Below the pieces are notes generated by a model, which was not told the origin of the DNA, did not search any database, and worked only from the letters and a program-made list of their open reading frames with translations. The translations under genes and the position numbers were made by a program. 64,000 nt of DNA from Polyangia bacterium. GTDB taxonomy: Bacteria; Myxococcota_A; Polyangia; Nannocystales; Nannocystaceae. Location of the stretch: the NCBI GenBank assembly GCA_030424595.1, contig JAUHWG010000008.1:124001-188000 (forward strand), in the 5' to 3' direction. Below, piece after piece: positions 54,776 through 61,793 of the stretch (position 1 is its first letter; each line of letters opens with the position of its first letter).

Positions 54776-55241
54776 ATCCGGCCCATTCTTTCGCCCGGCG
54801 GGGAAGGGCCCGCGCGGGGCGTGGCACTATATCAAGAAGAGTCCATAGCGGCGGCCCTCGGGCCACTCGAACCCGGTCGAATTCGGCGCGCGAGGGTGCT
54901 CGTAGCGGTCGAGAGGAGGGCGCGCGAGGGTGCTCGTAGCGGTCGAGAGGAGGGCGCGCGAGGCTGCGCCATTTCTGATGTCGCGTCCGCTGGACGGGCG
55001 TTCGATGTATCGCCAACGGACCGAGGCCGTGGATCGGAGTGGGGGGGCGAGACCTCGATCGGAGGTGGGTCGTGGTCGTCGCGGAGAGGCCTACGTCGTG
55101 GTCGTCGGCGTCGGGACGAGGCCGAGGCGGCGCTCGCAGATCGGCGTCGAAGCGGCGCTGTGATCACCGGGAGAGCTGCGCTTTCCAGACGTTAGCTCGG
55201 GCAGTACCCTGCCGCGGGCGCCCTCGCGCTCCTCCTCGCGC
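54776..55241. other. Divergent intergenic region, 466 bases
   Basis: It separates the giant TPR gene from the LtaS-like gene and should hold both promoters. Apart from the 34-base repeats listed separately I see no gene and no clear -35/-10 pair. Confidence 0.5.
54885..54963. repeat. Two perfect 34-bp tandem repeats plus a partial third
   Basis: The unit begins GGCGCGCGAGGGTGCTCGTA and recurs at 54885, 54919 and, for 11 bases, 54953. The two full copies are identical. The array lies 110-190 bases upstream of the TPR gene start and could bind a regulator or be a simple slippage product. Confidence 0.85.
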
Positions 55242-58200
55242 GTGCTCTTCCGCTCCACATCGCCCCGCCAGGGTCCCAGGCCCTCCTCGCGTCAGGGCGC
55301 GCTCCTCGGCGTGGGGAGTCTGCTCGCCGCGGTGGTGTCCCTCGCTCCGACGGTCGCTTCCGCGCAGCCGCGGGCGTGGCAGCTCCGCGCACATACGACC
55401 CCGGAGAGCGTTCTCGCGGGGACGTCTACGAGCGTCGAGATCACCCTGCGCAATCTCGATGATCAGCCGATCTCGCCGGCCGAGGGCGATCGTCTCGCCT
55501 ACCACTGGCTGGACCCGGCCGGGGAGATCGTCCACTACGACGGCGCGCGGACCCGCTTCGCCGAGTCTGTCGGGCCGGGGGAGACCGTCGTCGTCGAGGC
55601 GACCTTGTTGGCGCCGGAGCGGCCCGGCTCCTACCTGCTGCAGTGGGAGCCGCTGCGCGAGCATGTCGGATGGTTCGGTCCGCCGCGTCGCTCTCGTGAT
55701 CTCCTGCTCCCGGTCGAGGTCGTCGGCGGTGCGGAGCTGTGGAGCCTCGTCTCCGCAGAGATCCCCGCGACGCTGCGCGCGAGCGAGGAGGTCGAGGTCA
55801 CCATCCGCCTCCGCAACGACGGTCCCGAGGGCTGGGATCCCGCGCTCCACGATCGTCTGAGCTACCACTGGCGCAGGGCGGAGGACGGCGAGCTCGTCGT
55901 CCGCGACGGCCTCCGCACCGAGCTCCCCGGCCCGGTCGCGGTCGGCGAAGAGGTCGAGCTGCGGGCGAGGTTGCGAGCGCCCGATCAGATCGGCCGCTAC
56001 ACCCTCGAGTGGGAGCCGCTGCGGGAGGGTGTGCGCTGGCGTGGGCGACCCTCTTCGCCGCAGCCCGTCGACGTCCAGGGTGCTGCGACTGCGTGGGCGC
56101 CTGTGGGGCTCACGGCGCCCGACTCGATCCACGTCGGCGAGCGGACGACGGTCGAGGTCTCGCTGCGAAACCTCGGCGAGGAGCCGCTCGATCCGCTGCG
56201 CGGCGATCGTCTGAGCTACCACTGGCTGAGCGCCGGCGACGAGCGCGAGGCGATCGTCTGGGACGGGCTTCGCACCGAGCTTCCGCGGGTGATCGAGCCG
56301 GGGAGCCAGGGGAGCGTCGACGCCGAGGTCCTGGCCCCGAGCGCCCCGGGCCGCTACCGCCTGGTCTGGTCGATCGTCCGCGAGGGGGCGGCGTGGTTCC
56401 CCGCGAGCGGCGAGCCGACGGCCGCCGAGGTGGAGGTCGAGATCCTGCCGCGGCGCTTCGGCTTCGCCGTCGACGCGGTCTCGTGGCCGATGTGGGCGCC
56501 GGCCGTCGGCCAATTTGAGCTCCCGGTGACGGTGCGCAACACGGGCGCGGCGATCTGGTCCGGGCGCGGCGTCGATCGTCTGAGCTACCACTGGCTCGCC
56601 GCCGACGGGACGACCGTCGTCGAGCGCGAGGGTCGACGGACCACGCTCCCCCGGGCGGTCGCGCCGGGGGAGTCGGTCAAGGTGACGCTCGAGGTCGACG
56701 GACCCGGGCGCGGCGGCGACTTTGTCCTCGTGCTCGACATGGTCCGCGAGCACGTGGCGTGGTTCGGCGAGCCGGAGGCGGAGCCTGGCGCTGTCCCGGC
56801 GCGCGCGGAGCTCCTCGTCCTCTGGCGCTCGGGGAGCTGGCAGCTCGGGCTCATCGGGCTTGCGCTGCTGGCCCTGGTCGTCGCTCGACGACGTCGCCCT
56901 GCGGCGGCTTCGCCCCACTGGAGCTGGCTCGGGCTCTTCCCGGCGCTCTTTTGCTTCGCCGCGACGTGGATGCTGATCATCACCTTCGCAGAGCTCTGCG
57001 GGATCTCGCAATGGGAGGGGACCGAGCTCCTGGCGCCGGCGAGCGCTGCGTTCCCGGCGCTCCTCCTGGTTCTCGCGCCGACCCGGTGGCGCGGGTTTTT
57101 GGGCTTTCTCTGGCTCTCGCTGCTCGCCGTGCTCGGGCTCGCGGATCTGGTCTACCTCCACTTCCTCGGCAGCATCGTCCCGGTCCACGCCCTCACGGCC
57201 GCGCATCAGATCGGCGACATCGGCGAGAGCGTCTGGGCCGTGCTCGATCCCTCCTACGGCTGGCTCGTCCCGCTGCCGCTGACCTCGCTCGCGCTGGCTT
57301 GGCTCTGGCCGCGGACATCGGCAGGGGAGGGCGCGCCGCGACGCTGGCGGTGGGGCGCGAGGGGGACCGCGACGTTGGTCGCGGCCTTGATGGCCTGGCC
57401 CTTCGTCGCCGAGCTTCGCGACATCATGGCCAGCGATCTCGGCAAGCGGGTCTTCTCGGAGGAGCGCAACATCGGCCGCCTCGGACTCCTCGGGGCGCAC
57501 ATCTTCGACGTCGCCCGAGCGCTCCGCGAGGGCAGCAGCCGCGGGGCGGTGGACCCGGCCGAGGGCGCGCAGCTAGAGGCCTTCTTCGCGGAGCGGGCGG
57601 GGATGCGCGAGCGGGCGGTCGAGGCGGAGCGGGGCCTGCCGGCGGCCGCCCGGACCTACGGGCTCGCCCGCGGCGACAACCTCCTCGTCGTCCAGCTCGA
57701 GTCCTTCCAGGGCTGGGTGGTCGGCACTCGGGTCCGCGGTCAGGAGGTCACCCCCTTCCTTAACAGCCTCGAGGCGCGCGGCCTCTATTTCCCGGCGATC
57801 GCCGACATCACCGCCCAGGGCATGACCTCGGACGCCGAGTACGCGACGCTCAACTCCGCCTATCCCCTGGCCCAAGGGGCGATCGCGTTCCTCCGCGCCA
57901 GCAACGACTTCGTCACGATCGCGCACACGCTGGCCGCCGCCGGCTACACGACCTTCTCCGCTCACCCCTACAAGCGGGGCTTTTGGAACCGGGCGACCCT
58001 GCACCCGCGCTACGGCTTCTCCCGCTCGCTCTTCGCCCGCGAGCTGGGACCAGGCCGCAAGATCGCCTGGGGCCTGGCGGATGAGCCCTTCTTCCGCCGG
58101 GTGTTGCCGGAGATCGCGGCCCTGCCGGAGCCCTTCTTCGCCTTCCTTGTGACCCTGAGCGTCCATCACCCCTACAGCTATTTTCCGGCGGATCGTCGTC

Positions 58201-58835
58201 GCCTAGACCTCGGCGAGCTCGAGGGCACGGCGCTCGGCAACTACCTCCACGGCATGCGAGAGATGGACGAGGCGGTGGCGGAGCTCTTCGTTGAGCTGGC
58301 GCAGCTCGGCCTCCTGGAGCGCACGCTCGTCGCGCTCTACGGGGATCATGACGCCCGCCTCGGCGCCCCGCCCGAGCTGCTCAAGCTCGCCGGGGTGGCT
58401 CGCTGGACGCCGGCGATGCCGCGCCTGCTGGAGCGTGTGCCGCTCTTCATCGTCGCCCCCGGGGCGGCCCTGACCGGCACCTCTGCGCGGGTCGGCAGCC
58501 TCGTCGATCTCGGGCCGACGCTCCTCCACCTCCTCGGCCTTCGCGGCCCGAGCTCGTTCATCGGCGCGCCCCTCCTCCCCGCAGCGGACGAGCCTGGGGT
58601 CCTGGGGCCGGCGGGGCGTGTCGCGGCCTACCCGGACGGCTCGGCGCTCTCTGCCGAGCACCTCTATGTCGCGGGAGGGCGCGAGATCCCGGCGAAGGGG
58701 GCCTGCTTCACCGCAGCGGGGGAGCCGGTCGAGCTCTCTGCCTGCGACGCGCTCCGAGAGGCGGCCCGCCAGCACCTCAGCGCCTCCCGCGGGATCGTCG
58801 ACTTCGACCTGGCGCGGACGCTCAGCGAGCCCTGA
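55242..58835 (+). CDS. LtaS-like phosphoglycerol transferase/sulfatase with four N-terminal Ig-like modules
   Basis: 1,197 residues from a GTG at 55242 (no clear ribosome site). A signal peptide precedes four modules of about 110 residues (~45-535), each with SVEITLRN-like, RL(S/A)YHWL, GLRTELP and PG-Y-x-L-x-WE motifs, the Ig-like fold often appended to polysaccharide enzymes. Five or six membrane helices follow (~540-745). The C-terminal domain is of the LtaS/OpgB alkaline-phosphatase superfamily: LVVQLESFQG (metal Glu), GMTSDAEY with the nucleophile Thr862, LNSAYP, and YGDHD with Asp1035/His1036. It would act in the periplasm, transferring phosphoglycerol or a similar group to a glycan. 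The Ig-like modules are a novel addition to LtaS and may bind the acceptor. Confidence 0.9.
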   Translation: MLFRSTSPRQGPRPSSRQGALLGVGSLLAAVVSLAPTVASAQPRAWQLRAHTTPESVLAGTSTSVEITLRNLDDQPISPAEGDRLAYHWLDPAGEIVHYDGARTRFAESVGPGETVVVEATLLAPERPGSYLLQWEPLREHVGWFGPPRRSRDLLLPVEVVGGAELWSLVSAEIPATLRASEEVEVTIRLRNDGPEGWDPALHDRLSYHWRRAEDGELVVRDGLRTELPGPVAVGEEVELRARLRAPDQIGRYTLEWEPLREGVRWRGRPSSPQPVDVQGAATAWAPVGLTAPDSIHVGERTTVEVSLRNLGEEPLDPLRGDRLSYHWLSAGDEREAIVWDGLRTELPRVIEPGSQGSVDAEVLAPSAPGRYRLVWSIVREGAAWFPASGEPTAAEVEVEILPRRFGFAVDAVSWPMWAPAVGQFELPVTVRNTGAAIWSGRGVDRLSYHWLAADGTTVVEREGRRTTLPRAVAPGESVKVTLEVDGPGRGGDFVLVLDMVREHVAWFGEPEAEPGAVPARAELLVLWRSGSWQLGLIGLALLALVVARRRRPAAASPHWSWLGLFPALFCFAATWMLIITFAELCGISQWEGTELLAPASAAFPALLLVLAPTRWRGFLGFLWLSLLAVLGLADLVYLHFLGSIVPVHALTAAHQIGDIGESVWAVLDPSYGWLVPLPLTSLALAWLWPRTSAGEGAPRRWRWGARGTATLVAALMAWPFVAELRDIMASDLGKRVFSEERNIGRLGLLGAHIFDVARALREGSSRGAVDPAEGAQLEAFFAERAGMRERAVEAERGLPAAARTYGLARGDNLLVVQLESFQGWVVGTRVRGQEVTPFLNSLEARGLYFPAIADITAQGMTSDAEYATLNSAYPLAQGAIAFLRASNDFVTIAHTLAAAGYTTFSAHPYKRGFWNRATLHPRYGFSRSLFARELGPGRKIAWGLADEPFFRRVLPEIAALPEPFFAFLVTLSVHHPYSYFPADRRRLDLGELEGTALGNYLHGMREMDEAVAELFVELAQLGLLERTLVALYGDHDARLGAPPELLKLAGVARWTPAMPRLLERVPLFIVAPGAALTGTSARVGSLVDLGPTLLHLLGLRGPSSFIGAPLLPAADEPGVLGPAGRVAAYPDGSALSAEHLYVAGGREIPAKGACFTAAGEPVELSACDALREAARQHLSASRGIVDFDLARTLSEP

Positions 58836-58890
58836 CTTCGTCGCTTTTTTGCTCGCTCGGGGTTCTCGAGGGACGCAAGAGGACGAATCC

Positions 58891-59301
58891 ATGCTCGCCG
58901 CCAACACCCTGACCCTCCCCCGGAGCCCGGTCCCCAGCCGTGATCGCAAGATCACCACGATCGAGCGTCTGCCGCTCCTCTTCCGCCAGCTTCGGATCGA
59001 CGCGCGCGGCCTCGAGGAGTTGATCGTGGGGATCGGTGACGGTCGGGTGAACGTCCGGGCGGTGCCGGAGGCGAAGGTCGTCGAGGTTCGGGCGACCGTC
59101 GTCTGTGATGACGCCGCGGTGGCCCGCGAGGCCGTCGTCGGCCTCGCCGACCGCCTCCAGATCCTGGTCGATCGGCCCTCCAACGCCCTGGCTCGCCTCC
59201 TGATCACCCTCGATGACGCCCCCGAGGCGCTCTACCTCGAGGTCGAGATCACTGTGCCTTCGTCGATCGCGCTCGCGCTCGACCATGCCGCGGAGGTCTA
59301 G
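58891..59301 (+). pseudogene. Truncated beta-helix (DUF4097/adhesin-like) protein
   Basis: 136 residues from the ATG at 58891, with AGAGGA eight bases upstream, 55 bases after the LtaS-like stop. The sequence IVGIGDGRVNVRAV followed by YLEVEITVPSSIALALDHAAEV is the usual beginning of a DUF4097/DUF2807-type beta-helix, in which such strands repeat many times. Here the frame stops after one turn, and the stop codon is the TAG inside the CTAG where the dispersed repeat starts. I infer that insertion of the repeat cut off the C-terminal part. It may still be translated as a short protein; no remainder of the helix is seen downstream. Confidence 0.6.
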
Positions 59302-59631
59302 CCCTGAGATAGGCGCTGCTGTGAGGCGTCCTAGACAACCCGCGTAGAAACGTCAGTGACACGGGGTTGCGCTTCGACTGCATTCGTGTGGGTGAGCGCT
59401 CACCTCGTGCTTGGCGAGGGGCGGAGCTTGGGGGCTGTAGGCGGGCGGGCGAGGGGCGACGAGGCGGGTCCCTCGCGGACGCGGGTCCTCCCATGCCACG
59501 TGCTCGCCACGGGTCAAGCTGAGCTGCTTGAAGAGACAGGGTGCGCGTGTCTCCGCGCGAGGCACGGGTCCTCCCGCTGCGTCCCATCCGTCGCCCCTCG
59601 CTCGCCCGAGCAAGTCGTCCTGGGCTCCGCT
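59298..59631 (+). repeat. Second copy of the dispersed element, one arm only
   Basis: It aligns over its whole length with 17193-17527 at about 96% identity by eye, including the CTAG end, the GGTGAGCGCTCACC palindrome and the inner inverted segments. The opposite inverted arm is missing; sequence after 59631 has no match to the other copy. It begins inside the stop codon of the truncated gene. Confidence 0.85.
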
Positions 59632-59935
59632 ACCGGGTGCGTAGAGGACTCGCGAGTGCAGACCTTCTCTCGACACATGCTCGTCGAGTCTCTCGACGAT
59701 GATGAGAAACAACGCGCATCGCCGGTCGAACTTCGGTCCGTACCGCAGTCCGAGCGATCGAGAGCCTCCGAAACGCCTGTGAGAACACCGAGCGGGACGA
59801 CTCGCGCGAGCCACCTGAAGGCCGACCGTCGGCGACCCGAGCACACCCGGAAGAGCGCTGTAGGACAAGAGAAGACCCCGCCGTGATCGCCGGTTGGGCG
59901 TTCGCGACGGGGCCATGCTGCTCAGGCGGAGCGGG
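59632..59935. other. Intergenic, nothing seen
   Basis: About 300 bases between the repeat and the VWA lipoprotein stop. No gene, strong hairpin or trace of the truncated beta-helix gene was found. Confidence 0.5.
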
Positions 59936-61222
59936 CTAGCCCGCGAGGCAGAAGTACTTCGCCTCGATCCCCTCGCCCTGCTTGAGGTCGAGGCAGGACT
60001 GGCCGCACAGCTCGATCTCGGTGTGATCTTGGGTCCAGTGCCAGCCGTTCTCCTCGGCACAGTCGCCGATCTCATCGACCTGAGCGCCGTCGATCCAGAG
60101 CTGGAAGAGGTCGGGGTAGGCGGGCTCGGGCTCGACCGGGAGAACACAGCTGATCGTGTCGTCGAGGATCGTCTGCATCGCCGCCTGGAGCTCGACCTGA
60201 TCGGTCGCCTGGTAGAACTTGTACTGGCCGTTGTTGAGCTGCTTGCCGCCGGCGAGGGCGAAGGAGTTGAGCTGCGAGCTGGTCTGGGCGTCGACGTCGA
60301 CGCCGACGACGTAGGTCGGGATCTGGGAGTTGTCCCAGGCGTCGCTGATCGCCGCGATCGCGGCCGCGGGCGGGTTGTCGCAGGAGATCTCGCCGTCGGT
60401 GATGAAGATGACGGCCGCGTCGAGGCCGGTCATCAGCGTCTCCAGGTACTTGTAGGACTCGCTCAGCGCCTGGAATGAGGGGGTGCCGCCGAGGACCTCG
60501 AAGTCGGCGCTCGGGATCCCTTCGAGCAGGGTCTCGGCGTTGTTCGCCGCGATCGGCACCTCGATCCCCGGGGTGATCTCGCAGGCGCCCTGGTTGATGT
60601 AGGAGCCCGCGTCGATCTTCGGGTAGAGCTTGGCGCCGAAGTTGAGGCGGTCGTCGAAGTCGGTGACGACCGCCTCGACCACCGCGTGGAGGCTCTTCCA
60701 GCGGGTGATGTTCGGGGTCTGGAGGTTGGAGTCGTGGTCCCAGAGCTCCATCGACATCGACCCCGACTTGTCGAGGACGAAGAGCACATCGGAGGGGATC
60801 GGCTCGATCGACGTCTCCTCGACCTGGCAGGGCTCGACCATCCCGTCGGTGGTCGTCCCCGAGTCGGAGGTGGTGGTGTCGTCGGTCGTCGACGTCGTCG
60901 GCTCAGAGGTGGTGGTGTCGTCGGTCGTCGACGTCGTCGGCTCGGAGGTGGTGGTGTCGGTCGTGGCGTCGCTCGCCGAGGTCACCTCGCTCGCGCCGCT
61001 CTCGCTCGCGCCGCTCTCGCCCGTCGTCGTCGCCGAGTCGGTGGTCGAGCCCTGGGTGCTCGATCCCTGCGACGCCGAGGTGATGTTGGTCAGGCTGTCG
61101 GTCGCGGAGTCGGAGGCGTTGGGATCATCGCCGGTGCACCCAGGGAGGGCGGTCGCGAGGGCGAGGGCGCCCGCCAAAGAGAGGGGTCCGAGGGCGAGCG
61201 TTGCTGAGATCGACCGGCGCAT
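59936..61222 (-). CDS. Stalked lipoprotein with von Willebrand factor A domain
   Basis: 428 residues. A lipoprotein signal ends at LATALPGCTGDD, followed by a Ser/Thr-rich stalk (~30-125) with a duplicated TTTSEPTTSTTDD unit. The VWA domain (~145-350) has an intact metal site: DKSGSMS for DxSxS, GGTPS for the Thr, and ITDGE for the Asp. The C-terminal part has several Cys residues (DCAEENGWHW, CGQSCLDL). Similar proteins are annotated as VWA lipoproteins across myxobacteria and probably mediate metal-dependent protein binding at the surface. The gene stands alone. Confidence 0.92.
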   Translation of the reverse strand: MRRSISATLALGPLSLAGALALATALPGCTGDDPNASDSATDSLTNITSASQGSSTQGSTTDSATTTGESGASESGASEVTSASDATTDTTTSEPTTSTTDDTTTSEPTTSTTDDTTTSDSGTTTDGMVEPCQVEETSIEPIPSDVLFVLDKSGSMSMELWDHDSNLQTPNITRWKSLHAVVEAVVTDFDDRLNFGAKLYPKIDAGSYINQGACEITPGIEVPIAANNAETLLEGIPSADFEVLGGTPSFQALSESYKYLETLMTGLDAAVIFITDGEISCDNPPAAAIAAISDAWDNSQIPTYVVGVDVDAQTSSQLNSFALAGGKQLNNGQYKFYQATDQVELQAAMQTILDDTISCVLPVEPEPAYPDLFQLWIDGAQVDEIGDCAEENGWHWTQDHTEIELCGQSCLDLKQGEGIEAKYFCLAG

Positions 61223-61793
61223 TTCTGCGCCACAATAGCGCCGGTCGGCCGGTCAGAGCCAACGATCGACGCATTGGTGATAGGCTCGCGCGTTATTGAG
61301 CGTCGGCGGAGCCGCTGTCTCTAGTCATAGGCCGGGCGAGGTGCCGGGCGAGGGCGCCCAGGCTCGCGCCAGAGCCCATCACTCGGGGTTGTCGCGCCGA
61401 GCTCCGGCCGAGCTCCGGCCGATCTCCGGCCGAGCGCGGGCGAGAGCCATCGATCGTCAACGCCGTCGTCATCTCCCGCACCGTTGAGGGCGGAGTCGTC
61501 CGCGGAGAGCGCCGGGACCCGGTCGCGGGTCCTCGACCCTCGCGACCCGTCGACGTCGCCGCGAGGCCCAGGATGAGGGCGCGGGAGCCGGTCCTCCGGC
61601 GGTCGGGGGGGGCGTGCGTAGGGGTCGGCGTCGCCGCTCCTGTCGTGAGCGCGGCCGGCCAGTCAGCTGCCCCTGGTCGGTCGATCGAGGATGGTCACGA
61701 TGCGCGTAGACGCGATCGTCGCGCCTAGTCGCGCCGCTCTTGTCGCCTCTTCGATGCGGGACGCGCCGCGAAGTCCTCGGCTACCCTTCGCCA
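61223..61793. other. Divergent intergenic region with short tandem repeats
   Basis: 571 bases between two lipoprotein genes. GAGCTCCGGCC-like units repeat at about 61396-61432. No gene is supported and no consensus promoter was found. Confidence 0.5.
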
